From Maylandia zebra (lineage: Eukaryota; Chordata; Actinopteri; Cichliformes; Cichlidae), in NCBI RefSeq assembly GCF_041146795.1, contig NC_135170.1, forward strand, positions 32,661,533-32,725,532: DNA of 64,000 nt, given 5' to 3'. The notes under the pieces are model-generated. The model saw only the letters and a program-made list of their open reading frames with translations. It did no database searches and was not told the origin of the DNA. Made by a program: the position numbers and the translations under genes. Positions 12,663 to 24,204 of the stretch are shown here, in pieces (the stretch's first letter is position 1; each line of letters opens with the position of its first letter).

Positions 12663-12893
12663 CATATAAAAGAAATAGTAAAAACTTATATGATTTACTC
12701 ATGAAAGTGGCCACTTTCTCATTACTTTCATATATTGTTTTAGTAAATATCCAAAACATACAAGTTTCATTATATAATTTTTCAAGGGATCTTATATCTG
12801 TTTTCACTCTTGTATGCTTTTCATACAAGTTTCACACAAGACAGATACAAACTTTATAAGATTTATATATATCTTTTCCATATGGGAGACAAG
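12663..12893 (+). repeat. Dispersed repeat, copy 1 of 2
   Basis: This block occurs again at about 14086-14302 with few differences; both contain CTTGTATGCTTTTCATACAA and end near TTTTCCATATGGGA. It is absent from the equivalent place in duplication copy B, so it was gained or lost after the duplication. Family unknown. Confidence 0.75.
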
Positions 12894-13929
12894 TTCACTT
12901 ATAACTTGTCTTTCTCTTAAATATTTACCCACCAATAAAAGCAAAAACAAATAACAAATATTTTATTTCAACAAATATATAAATCTCTTTTCCACCAAGG
13001 ATGGACCCACTGGGACAGTTTGGCAGTATCCTTTGCGTGTCTTTAGACTTGGACTAGTGTCCAAAACACTTGATCAGCAAAAACGTCAGTCATTAATGAT
13101 GCCTAATGATGAAAAACTAGGGATTCTACACTTGCCATTTTATCCTTTTATAAAGAGTTAGATTTTTAGAGAAAAACAAATTAAACTTTCGTCTGATCAA
13201 AGTGAAGCATAAATTTGAGTTATAGGGTAATCGATCAGTAAACAGACAGGACTGCATTAGATGGGAAAACTGAACCACAGTGTGCTTCACTGTTTTCTAA
13301 ATGTATGCTATAGTGCAAACGTCATGCAGCAATACATTTTATTAATAATATTACGGAGATATAAATGATATAAATGTGACAATGAAAAGATGAATCATAT
13401 CAGAATTTTTTCCCTTTTTCTTTTGTGAATTCTGTGATTAAGTTTAAAAACTGGAATCTGCTTTTCAAAGCTTTGGTCTTAACTGATTACAGGCTGTTTA
13501 CGAGCTGTGATTTTTGGTCATTAGTTTGTTTCTTTTTTTGAAATTGTATTTGCAATGTGTTTTATGCTTTACTATTTTCATTATATAGCAAGTAACATTA
13601 AGTAAAATTCAAATTATCTGTACGGTACGTGGATTCTAAATTTAATAAAGATAAATCTTATAACTTTTGGAAAATTGGTTTTTTCATTAGATTAACGGAA
13701 TTAAGACTGGACTTCGGTCTTCAGTACTGTTTGGAGGGCTGCGTGTGCCCCAAGACTCCTGGGTCCTCTGTCTGCCTCTGGCACCTGAGGGGCATTATTG
13801 AGTACAAACACTAATGCACATGTTTACCATATTTTTTTCTTTTTTTTTTCAGGTATTGCTTGTTTTTTGTAATAATCGTGAGCGAGATTAAAGAGATCAG
13901 CTATAAGGTCGTCATCATACTCAATCATA

Positions 13930-14085
13930 TCCATGCCGTGCCATATCGCACCATCGGCCCCTCTGGCCAACACCAGTAGGTGGTAGAGTAAAGTGTCTTG
14001 CCCAGGGACACAACGACCAGGACAGAGAGCCCTTCCGGTTACAGATGTGCTTCCCAACCCCCTGAGCCACGGTTGCCCCATCATA
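13930..14085 (-). mobile_element. SINE-like fish repeat fragment
   Basis: Read on the + strand it shows GCCATATCGCACCATCGGCC, CTGGCCAACACCAGTAGGTG and CTTGCCCAGGGACACAACGA. The same landmarks occur in the longer element at 35085-35391. A fragment only. Confidence 0.65.
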
Positions 14086-14302
14086 TAAGGCTTATAATAA
14101 TATAAGGCTTACGTGATTTACTCATGAAAGTGGACACTTTCATATATTGTTTTAGTAAGTATCCAAAACACACAAGTTTCATTTATATAATTTTTCTAGG
14201 GATCTTATATCTGTTTTCACTCTTGTATGCTTTTCATACAAGTTTCACACAAGACAGATACAAACTTTATGAGATTTATATATATCTTTTCCATATGGGA
14301 GG
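14086..14302 (+). repeat. Dispersed repeat, copy 2 of 2
   Basis: Second copy of the block at 12663-12893, directly after the SINE-like fragment. Includes the same palindromic CTTGTATGCTTTTCATACAAG core. Confidence 0.75.
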
Positions 14303-14419
14303 TAGTGAAGCAGTGACGTGCTGAATGAAGCTTCGGAGGTCATTTATCATGTGACTCTGTTCAGACGAACCAAGTCTTGGCGCAGTGTTTCTGAAGCAGT
14401 GTGTTAATTTTTTTTACAC

Positions 14420-14690
14420 ATGCTCCTGAGCTTCAGCTATAAACGGGCCATCACTATATGGCGCAATAACACTACTTTTAGAAGTAAATTTTTCCAAACA
14501 CTTACATTTACATGCATTTATTTAAATTTCCTTTTGTAGGGTTAGGAGTCGCCACCTCAGCATGCAGACAAGTTCTGTCGAGTCTTGCTGATGTCCTACT
14601 AATTTAATTCAGGTGTGTTGCAGCAGGGACACATTTAAACGTTTCTGGACACCGGCCCTCAAGGACTGGAGTTTGACACCTGTGCCTTAC
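14420..14690. mobile_element. Diverged hAT-like MITE fragment
   Basis: Colinear with the right two thirds of the element at 17660-18052. Shared landmarks are CAATAACA-TACTTTTAGAAGTA, CAAACACTTACATTTAC, GTGTTGCAG and the end GGACTGGAGTTTGACACCTG. The left terminus is not recognisable. Confidence 0.6.
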
Positions 14691-14954
14691 AGAGGAGCCA
14701 CACCTTGAGATGTGGGCATGGTTTATATGTGGTTTTATCATTTTTAAGGTGAAAGCAAAACCAACCAAGTTGTAGCAATAACAGAAGCCACAAGCGCCAA
14801 GTGAAGAAAGTAGGAAGCTGGGGAAAAGGTAAAGACTCTTTACACTATTTAAAACTGGCAAGTTTATTTACAGCAAGGAATGAATAAAATAAAACCTGTA
14901 CAATAATTTTGGCATGTAATACGTGTTCATAAATTATGTAAAGTATGTTCAAAG

Positions 14955-15020
14955 GACTGCACGGTGGTTAACACTGTTGCCTCGCAGCAAGACGTTTCTG
15001 AGTTCAATTCCACCACATTT
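14955..15020 (+). repeat. Fragment of a common teleost repeat
   Basis: GCACGGTGGTTAACACTGTTGCCTCGCAGCAAG-like landmarks followed by a TTCAATTCC motif. This is a short piece of a very abundant fish repeat, other parts of which occur at 18866 and 22975. Confidence 0.6.
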
Positions 15021-15729
15021 CCCGTGACCTGACACTGAGTGCACTGTTTAAATTTAAGACCAGAGGGAACATATGGTTAATCTTTGCAGTAGAGTCTTGT
15101 AAATAAACATCATACAGTGCTGTTGCTTTTGAAGCATTAGGAAGAACATCACAAGTTTTCATTCAAAATATGGTTAGTTAGCCTCAATTTAGATCAAGGT
15201 GGTATACAGTTTAAAATACTGTTTGCGTCAAAATGTCCATTACAATTTTGGGCATCACAGGACAGTCTGAGGTGCAACCTGGTGGTGTCGGATGGACAGA
15301 AACATATTTTATGACTATTTTTTATTTAACCGTAGGTAATTCCATTGGGACTCAGTGTGTAATCTACAAGAGAGACCTGCTTCATAAACATAATGACCCA
15401 GAGATCTTCTTTTGATTAAGGTTAAGCGAATGTGGAGCCTGTCAGTGGTATCAGTTCCTTCATCTTACAGGAACTGCCTCCATACTCTCGCCCCATAAGG
15501 CCAGTCATTGTCGTGCAGCAGGAGAACCCTAGGATCCATATGGATACATAATGGCTGCCAGGGTGTCATTTTTGAGCCTGTGGAGGTGTTAGAAAAATGA
15601 CAAATGACAAATGGAGACCAAGCAGAGGTGTAAAGCTTTACTTTACCTTGCAAGAGGAGTAACAGCATATATAGAGTCTATGCAGTATATACAGAAACAT
15701 AAATTAGTCTGTCCGTCCCTCTTTATACA

Positions 15730-16735
15730 CAGTGTTGGGAAGGTTACTTTTAAAATGTATTCCACTACAGATTACAGAATACATGCCCGAAAATGTATTT
15801 TGTAACATATTCCATTACATTACTTAATGAGAGTAACGTATTCTGAATACTTGGGATTACTTAATATGTTATCATGATTTTTATAACTACATGAATGTAC
15901 TATTGCTGTGTGATTTATTACTATTACTTAAGGTTACTCGCCATACCAATTATTCTGCATGTGTATAAAACAGGTCCGCGGCTCCGAATCATAGTAAACC
16001 GACCTCTGGCTAATACGTCGGGCTCGTAGCCGAAAACTAGCTTTACTTTGTTGTCTGGGTCGACTTTGCTAGTGAGAGACAGAGAGAGACGTTGAAAGGC
16101 TTTGGAGGAAAACACGAACACAGCGTACAGTCGAGTCTTAATAGCTTACTTACAACTGGGCTCATCAGGCTCTCTTTTTGGCTGCAGTGGTTATTATTAT
16201 ATTTGCATGCTTCCATCTCAGGTTTCTGCTCGGTGACAGCTCGTACTTTTCGACTGTCCTTTTTCTTCCTCCTTCACGCTCACAGACACATAACGGGTAT
16301 GGCAGTCCATTCTCCCTGCAGCACTGACTACACTGCCCATGAGGCTACATTCTGTAGGGCTATGCCTGTAACACTCTGGCTATTATCTTCATATTAGATC
16401 ATTTTTTGAATAATCATTTAAAACCAATTTTTCACGTCATTATGCGGGCCACAAATAGAGCTGACATGGGCCGCGAGATTGAGACACAGGCATTAGAGCC
16501 TCTTAATGTGTGTTTTGTTTGGGTTTCCACAGGCGTGGACTTACCAAAAATAGAGAGGGCATAGCCTAACATATGAAACAGGAAAAGGCCGCTGTGTAAT
16601 CCATTTATTTCAACAAAGTAACTGTATTCTGAATGCCACCTTTTTAAACGGTAACTGTAACAGAATACAGTTACTCATATTTTGTATTTTAAATACGTAA
16701 CGCTGCTACATGTATTCCATTACTCCCCAACACTG
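15730..16735. mobile_element. Non-autonomous hAT element, copy 1
   Basis: Ends CAGTGTTGGGAAGGTTACTT and ...ATTACTCCCCAACACTG, flanked by the perfect 8-bp duplication TTTATACA (15722-15729 and 16736-16743). The 8-bp TSD and CAGTG ends place it in hAT. About 1.0 kb with no transposase frame. Same family as 21784-22673 and 33777-34535. Confidence 0.92.
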
Positions 16736-16743
16736 TTTATACA

Positions 16744-17651
16744 CTTAGCCCCGCTCCCTAGTGACACAACATAAAGAATTCCTTCCCCATATGAGGAGAT
16801 GTTTAAACAAGAGAAACTAGTGGGAGAAAATGTGTTTGCGACGAGTGTTAGCTATGTTTAGCTGGTTCATCATGTATTGTATAGCACAACTGATTGAAAA
16901 TCAAATATTGCATAACTCTTCCAGCATTTTTCATCAAAAGGTCTGTGTATCCCTCCATGGATATGCCTCCCCAGACCCACCACCAAACTGGTCATGCTGA
17001 ACAATGCTCTCCAAGGCTTCTCCAGGCCCTTTCATGTTTGTCACATGAGCTCTAATCTATGAAAAGCATAGGATACCAATGGTGGACCTGCAATTTCTGG
17101 TATTAAATGGCAAATGGCAGTAAGGCTCCATGGTACCAGGCAATGAGTACAGGGCCCACCAGAGAACTTCAGGCTCTTAGGCCCCCCTCATGAGGTCTGT
17201 TTCTGATTGTTTGATCAGAGAAATTCACGCTTGTCTCCTGTTAAAGGTCATATTGGGGATCTAACTGGGCTTGTCCGATTCCTACTTGCAAAAAGGAACA
17301 TATACCAGTCCTGCTGATGGGTTGAGGGCAGTTAGAAAAGATGAGGAGGGTAAAGATTTTATCTTTATCAGAAAAGAAATTATGAAATCTACATTGATTA
17401 TTTATTTACTTGTTTTTTTCATTCATTCATTTTGTAAATACTCTGCAGTTGGTTTTTATTACGGTAAATCTTAACTGGATCTAATGTTTTCATTGGGTTA
17501 GGGTTAAATTTAAAATACAAATGGCAAATTCAGTTAAGATGTTATTAATATTAACTAAAATCTTGTAGCAACATTGTGATGCCTAAAATATGCTTCTAGT
17601 GATAACTTTAGATAAATGGATATATTCCCCTAACTAAACTACTATTACATT
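16744..17651. other. Unassigned spacer
   Basis: No gene or named repeat recognised between two hAT MITEs. Confidence 0.45.
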
Positions 17652-17659
17652 GTCTAGAT

Positions 17660-18052
17660 CATAGGTGTTAAACTCCACTCCTCGAGGGATAGTGTCCTGA
17701 AACTTTTCTGTGTGTCCCTGCTGCAACACACCTTAATAAAATTAGTAGGTCATTAACAAGACTCGATAGAACTTGACTGCATGCTAAGGTGGCAGTTCAG
17801 CCATTTGATTCATGTTACAGCAGCTCATGAGTGAATGAACATGGTGCAATAACAGTACTTTTAGAAGTACAATTTTCCAAACACTTACATTTACTTAAAT
17901 TTATTTAACATTACTTGAGTGGGGTAAGATTTGCCACTTCTGCATGCAGTCGAGTCCTATAGAGTCTTGCTAATGACCAGGTGTGTTGCAGTGGGGTCAC
18001 ATTTAAAAGTTTCAGGACAGCAGCCGTCAAGGACTGGAGTTCGACACCTCTA
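17660..18052. mobile_element. Non-autonomous hAT-like MITE with 8-bp TSD
   Basis: Flanked by GTCTAGAT at 17652-17659 and 18053-18060. The imperfect inverted ends are (C)ATAGGTGTTAAACTCCA and TGGAGTTCGACACCTCTA. Related to the fragment at 14420-14690 and more distantly to 7667-7892. Confidence 0.8.
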
Positions 18053-18060
18053 GTCTAGAT

Positions 18061-18865
18061 GGTCATTTATCACACCAATGCAAAAAAACCAAAAGAAAAA
18101 CAAAACCATTTTAGTACTTTTTGGCAACTGGAGAGCAATAGATCAACAGATCAATGCCTGTGAAGTACTTTAAATCTTAGTAGAGTCTCTACTCCCATAA
18201 AATCTGTAATTCATATGTTTATTTTCTTAATCACTTGTCTAGGTAAGGATTTAAAATTCATTAATTATTCACACAAAACCCAGTATTACATATATCAACA
18301 CTCAAAATTTGACATTTATTAAATATGTTGAAATGTCATCTTTACAACCATGTTTTATTGTGGAATTTTAGTTCAGAGCCTCATCATAAATCTGCTAGTA
18401 TGCTTATCTTATCTGCTCTCTGCTCTGCTCAACCCCATGCTCTTCCTGCATACCTGTTGAAGTTATCACGTGTATGTGGGATGACCCTATCAGAGCGTTA
18501 GGTGTTTGTTCAGATAAGTGGCTGTAGCCAGAGCAAAAAAATTATGCAACACATATCTAATGAGAAAAATATCTGAACAGTACTTACTATTACCTTTGGA
18601 GACACTGTTAATGGTTATGTGACCTTAACCCAACTGTATTAACGTAAAACTTCATGAAATTGAGTAAAATGCTTTTCATTGAGGGTTTAAATTTTTTTTT
18701 TAAGTTTTAAAAAAAACTTTTATCTTTGCAGATTATATATAACAAGCAGGAAATAAAACCATATTTAGGTGGGTAGGAACTCTAACCATACCATTTCTTT
18801 TTTTGAATTTTTTCATTGTCAATTATGTAAATTCTGTGTTTGTTGGTCATCATAAATCCATTTAC
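18061..18865. other. Unassigned spacer upstream of ApoL gene 2
   Basis: AT-rich with no supported gene. Part of it may be upstream sequence of ApoL gene 2, but no promoter motif stands out. Confidence 0.4.
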
Positions 18866-19135
18866 ATGAGGACATGGTCTTGGAAACACCGTGTGGAGTT
18901 AGCATGTTCTCCCTGTGTTTGCATGCGCTTTCTTCAGATACTCTGGCTTCCTCCCAGAGTCCAAAGACATGCAGTCAGTGGGGTTAGGTTAATTGGTAAC
19001 TCTAAATTGTTCATAAGTGTGAATGGCTGCCTGTTCCTATGTGTTAGCCCTGCAACAGGCTGGTGAACTGTCTAGTGTGTATTATGCTGCGGTAGGCTCC
19101 AGCCCCCCGATAAAGGATAAGTGGAAGAGATAGAT
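18866..19135 (+). mobile_element. Common teleost dispersed repeat
   Basis: Landmarks GTGTGGAGTTAGCATGTTCT, CTTCCTCCCAGAGTCCAAAG, GTTAGGTTAATTGGTAACTC and GGCTCCAGCCCCCCGATAAA. It is the well-known fish repeat that resembles the 3' part of a retroposon. About 200 bases before the first coding exon of ApoL gene 2. Confidence 0.75.
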
Positions 19136-19340
19136 TTATTATGTACTACCAAGTACGGAGAGTTATAACATGATAAAAACAAAGTTAAAAGAAAGCAGCA
19201 AAGGGTATGTTCTGGTATGTGATATGATAAGTTTTTCTTAGCCATTCCTTTAAAATGTGATTTTTAAAAAAGAAACCATAAAAAAACTCTGGATTTTTTT
19301 CTTTTTCCAGCTGATAATTGAAGTCAACAAAAACCTCAGG

Positions 19341-22300
19341 ATGTCAGAAACAAGGTAAAGTAAAAAACAAAACAGTTATGCTGAAGTATTAGCAAAAATG
19401 GTAATACTTAAATCTACTATATTAACAAAAATAATCACAGTCATATTCTAAGGATATTCAAATATGGAACAAGTCCAGATGTTTTTTCTACTGTCAACAC
19501 ATAACACATATACATAGGGAAATCAAAGACTGCAATGAATTATATGTATTTATTGTAGCTTCATACACTGTAATCACAACACTATACCACAAGAGGACAG
19601 TATTTGAAAGACTTCCAGATCCTTTATCTTACACCCCAGCAGCTTTTACCTAATGCTGTCAAAGGAAACCTATATAAGAAATCAAATGCATATCTCACCT
19701 TGGACAACACAGGGACAGCGTTAAAAACAGAGGTGTGACTGTCAGCATTTTTACACACCAGAGAAGGAGAAAGGACGGTCTGTAAGGGATACAAGTTACA
19801 ATTTACACTTTCACTACTATCACTTTTAGATAAATCTGTGTTTTAAATATGCAGACATCCGTCTTATTATCATGAATCAAGGAAGAGCATTTCAATTTCA
19901 TTGCTGAATTTGCATTAGCAATTATAAAGTCATATTACTGGCAGTGGCTGAATCATATCATAGAATACTTTGAATTCAATTCAATTCAATTTTATTTATA
20001 TAGCGCCAAATCACAACAACGGTCGCCTCAAGGCGCTTTATATTGCACAGTAGATTATACAAAAATAGATGCAGAGAAAAACCCAACAATCATATGACCC
20101 CCTATGAGCAAGCAATTTGGTGGCAGTGGGAAGGAAAAACTCCCTTTTAACAGGAAAAAACCTCCGGCAGAACCAGGCTCAGGGAGGGGCGGGGCCATCT
20201 GCTGCGACCGGTTGGGGTGAGAGAACCCTTTTAGCACCCTGAGTTCTATTAGTAATTTAAATTTGGTTATTACTGCTCTTTGGGACCTTGGGGGTGCCTG
20301 TTGATATATCAGTCAATAAATAAGAGTATTCAGAAAGCGCAACTCCTCCCGATGGGCAAGAGCTATACTAAAACTTTTTTTTAATACAGTGGGATCAAGG
20401 TCAAGATTTAGTGAAAAAAGGAAACTGAAATCTGTCTTTAAACAACAACAAAAATTCTTCTTCAGATATTCATGTACATGCAGATGATGTTTTAAAACAT
20501 ACTTATTGCAATTCAAACATGTATAAAAGTAGCATTATTCTTCCATTGCCCTGTGTCCCATTCAGATTTAGTTAATAGAGGAATTTGTTAACTAGCCCTA
20601 AGGTCTAAGGGTAAACCGTCTTTTACGCTTCATTTTACTGAACACTGAGGTGTTTTGTGTCATTAAATAAAGAGTAGAGGAAAACCCAGGAGTACAGGAG
20701 TTCAATACTTCCGGCTGTCACTGTCAGTATAGGGTTTTCAACCATGTATTAGAAATAACCATTTTATTTACAGTTATTTATTTGTCCAATTGTCCTGCTT
20801 GAAAAAAACGAAAGAAAAAAGAAATTCAAATTATTCTGATGGTAAATGTTAAAAATTCTGATTCACTGAAATACATAGCAGTAAACAATTTACTGTGCAT
20901 GTTTCAGTAAATGAGGCAAATTGTTGTTTTGTGTTATAGCAAAAGGTTCAACGAGGCCTTGTGCACATACATCACAGAAACATTAGGCCACATTGAGACA
21001 GTAGGAACTTTCTGCAAGACATTCCCTAAATGGATGGAAGCAAGGAAGACTGAGTTGGAAAAGCTCAACAAGATGTTGAGTCCAGAGAGCAAACATGCAG
21101 AGTTGGAGAAGGAGCTGGACGAAGTGTTAAAAAACACTTTGGATGGTCTGGAGAAGCTTGACCTCTTCTTGGATGCAGTGGAGAAGCTTGCAGTGACCTC
21201 ACTGAATGTGTTCACTCAAAACCAGGTGGTACAGCTGCCCAAACACAGTGAACATGTTCAAATTGTCATCATACATGCAAAACTGACCTGCCCTCTGCTA
21301 CTGGAGTTTAAAAGAGATGCAAAAGTCTTCTTCCTTCCCAAACTTCAGAATTTGGAGGTGCTGAAATATCAGTTTGACAGATACGTACAAGTCTCCAAGA
21401 TAATCTGTGACAGATTTGAAAAAAGGTAAACGACATCATGAACAACAGAATTCCTCTGATTCAAATAAAAAAGAAACTATGCACTTTATATAAAACATTA
21501 ACATATTTCATATTGTGTCTCTAAAATCAGCATCAGTGCCTTTCCCTTGATGATGAATGAAGTTCACGTAGACATCAACACTGATTTGCCTGAAAGTGAC
21601 ATACAAGACATGCTTTGTCGTATTAACCAGCTCAATGAAATCCGGTAGGAATGTCTTAATTACGTTGTTAGACCTCCCTCATGTTTGCTAGAAAGTACAT
21701 TTTATAAGAAATATGTCATTTTCTTCTTTTCAACAGCCTTGATTTTGTAGGCCATAATAACAAAGTGAAAAGATGCTTTTAGACAGTGTTGTGAAGGTTA
21801 CTTTTAAAATATATTCCACTACAGATTATAGAATACATGCCCCAAAATGTATATTGTAACCTATTCCGGTAAGTTATTCAATGTGAGTAACATTCTGAAT
21901 ACTTTGGATTACTTAATATATTGTCATGCTTTTTACAACTACATGAGTGTATTATTGCTGTGTGATTTTATTACTATTACTGAAGGCTACTTGCCACTGA
22001 GCTAACATTGTTAACTGGCGTTAGTTCATAGACTTTCAGAACTGCACATGATTATTTGCAGCTAGCAGGTTGTTAATGCTGTCCATCAAGTCTATGAACT
22101 AACCTCAGCTAACGCCAGCTATCAATTTTAGCTTGGTGGCGAGTAGCCTTCAGTAATAGTAATAACTCACACAGCAATAGCACATCGAAAACCCTGAAGT
22201 GGCACATAACCCAGGTAGCTACCACAACTAAAACAAGGTAGCAGCAGTAGGCTAACGTAAGTAAACAACTTACTTAGATGTTTCTTTAGGTTGGAGTCTT

Positions 22301-24204
22301 TTGACGCTGAGAGCAGCTTGGTTTCTGGCAAACAGAGTTTGCATTGAACGGTCAGATTTTGCCCACCGCTTTTTTGTTTAAATATGAAATGGTGTCGGAA
22401 TTTCCGTGTAAGAAATGCATTCCTGTTCATGCACTGCTGGCTCCTTTGTGCTAGTTAGGGTTTTGCCAATGTGTGGAATTACCAAAATTAGAGAGGGGAT
22501 AGCTGAACATATGAAACAGGAAAAGACCTCTGTATAATCCATTTATTTCAACAAAGTAACTGTATACTAATTATCACCTTTTTAAATGGTAACTGTAACG
22601 AAATACAGTTACTCATATTTTGTATTTTAAATACCTAACACCAGTACATGTATTCTGTTACTCCCCAATGCTGCTTTTAGATATATTTTTCTATTTACCT
22701 ATAACCTCAGGTTTCAACAGTCTACTTGTGTCTGCCACTGAGAAGCTATCGTTGTTTTTTGTTTTATTGAGCCAGGAAGTCTTTCGCTGTTCTAGGGAAT
22801 GTTTGAAGCTTTCGAAATTTATTTGAAGCTTGATCTGTATTTCACTTTAAATTTATCATGGATATCTACAGAGATTTTGCTACTGTTGATTTTCTGAGCT
22901 GGACTCATGTTCTTGATATATCTCAATCATCTTTATAGACAAAAGGACATATTTGAACCACATGCAAATCTATCCATCCATTTTCCTCCACTTATCTAAT
23001 TCAGTTTAGCAGGGGGATTGGAGCCTATCCCAGCTACCATAGGGCAAGTGCAGGGTACACCCTCGACAAATCGCCAGTCTGTCACATTGTTTTCAAATTT
23101 AAAAAATAAATATTTTAATTTTATGAGAATATTTTATTTTTATTTTAAATGTAAATATTTTGTTTTTATTTTCTTTTACATTGTTCTTGTCTATCTTTTA
23201 ACTAATCACTCTCAATTAACAGAATAAAATGAAGTTTAAAACTTTCCTCTTCTTTACTAAGGATGGACACAAACTTCCGGATGGTGTTTTTATTCCAGGA
23301 AAAGTCCTGTTCTGACTTCATCAAAGAGGTCCAAAACCGACAGCCGAGGATGCTGAAGTTTCTAGAAGACCTGGAGCAGTGTGCTGTTCAGTTAGATAGA
23401 ATGAATAAGGGAGCAAAAATCTCTAGCATAACAGGCAGCTCAGTGGGAGCAGTTGGAGGTGTGCTGTCCATTGTTGGTTTGGCGTTAAGTCCTGTAACAG
23501 CAGGCGCATCTCTGGGTCTGTTAATAGGTGGGACAGTAATGGGAATCTTGAGTGGAACCAACAGTGCTGTGACCACATTCACAGAGATTGGAGTTAATCA
23601 CCAGCAGAGAAACAAAGCCTATGATGCACTCCAAAAGTTCAGGAAAGATGTGCAAAGTATTCAGGATTGTCTGGGAGAGGTAATCAATCAATCAACTGCT
23701 GACAAAGAAGTGGGTTTTTATAAAGATATGTGCTTTGGCTTTGAAAAAGTTGGGTCAGTTGGACTGAGCATTCAATCACTGGTTAAAGATGCTTCAGATG
23801 TTAAATTGATAAAATCTAAAAACCTGATTGCAGGTTCTGGCAAGATGGTGGCCCAGGAAAGTAAAGCATTAAGTAATGCACCCAAGATGGCTTCGGAAAT
23901 CCAGGAAATGAGTCAGGCATCATTCAAAGGGTCCCTTGCTCTCTCTAAGACAGCCAGAGCTGGTTTCATTGCACTCAATGCTTTCCTTCTTGGGATGGAC
24001 ATCTACTCCATCTGTAAAGACAGCATCAGTCTGGCTAAAGCCAACAAAACTGAAATCTCACAGTTCATCAGAGCGAGAGCTTCACTTTTGAAATCAGAGA
24101 TGAACTCATGGGAAAACATCTATAACTCTCTGAATGAAGGTCTGAAGACAGAAGACAAAAAGAAAGCTTTCCTAGAGATTCCATTTTATACAGCGATGAA
24201 GTGA
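19341..24204 (+). CDS. apol-like: Apolipoprotein L-like protein, gene 2 (4 exons, shortened C-terminus)
   Basis: Exons 19341-19354 (Met-Ser-Glu-Thr), 20940-21425, 21531-21644 and 23262-24204 join in phase 2 throughout and give 518 aa, with the same architecture as gene 1. Exon 2 is about 35 codons shorter than in gene 1. The ApoL domain starts near residue 206, with a glycine-rich hydrophobic segment at about 261-310 and a second at about 432-455 (ARAGFIALNAFLLGMDIYSICKD). The frame ends in TGA TAA exactly where the copy at 11627 reads AGA CAA. Sequence homologous to that copy's basic linker and membrane tail continues untranslated at 24205-24350, so gene 2 has lost a C-terminal anchor. Exon 3 uses a slightly weak donor (GTAGGA). 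Intron 3 holds a hAT element. Probably functional or recently disabled. Confidence 0.85.
19973..20235 (-). mobile_element. Teleost dispersed repeat with (AATTC)n tail
   Basis: Begins AATTCAATTCAATTCAATTT, then TATATAGCGCCAAATCACAA, GTCGCCTCAAGGCGCTTTAT, and AACTCCCTTTTAACAGGAAA near the right end. Reverse-oriented copy of the family at 1110-1325, in intron 1 of ApoL gene 2. The short tandem tail resembles that of a non-LTR element. Confidence 0.8.
21784..22673. mobile_element. Non-autonomous hAT element, copy 2
   Basis: Ends CAGTGTTGTGAAGGTTACTT and ...GTTACTCCCCAATGCTG with perfect 8-bp TSD CTTTTAGA (21776-21783, 22674-22681). Inserted in intron 3 of ApoL gene 2. An internal palindromic region around AACTAACGCCAGCTAACG-type motifs is shared with copy 3. 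Confidence 0.92.
22975..23085 (-). repeat. Fragment of a common teleost repeat
   Basis: CCATCCATTTTCCTCCACTTATC, GGGGATTGGAGCCTATCCCAG and GTACACCCTCGACAAATCGCC-type landmarks. It is the reverse complement of the 3' part of the family at 18866-19135. In intron 3 of ApoL gene 2. Confidence 0.7.

Larger units (their letters stand above)
11627..13741 (+). repeat. Segmental duplication, copy A
   Basis: Near-identical to 23550-26077 (copy B), covering the 3' half of ApoL exon 4 plus about 1.3 kb downstream. Both copies end at GTTTGGAGGGCTG and then diverge. Copy A lacks the interval equivalent to about 24706-25334, and carries an extra block of about 230 bp at 12663-12893. Confidence 0.85.
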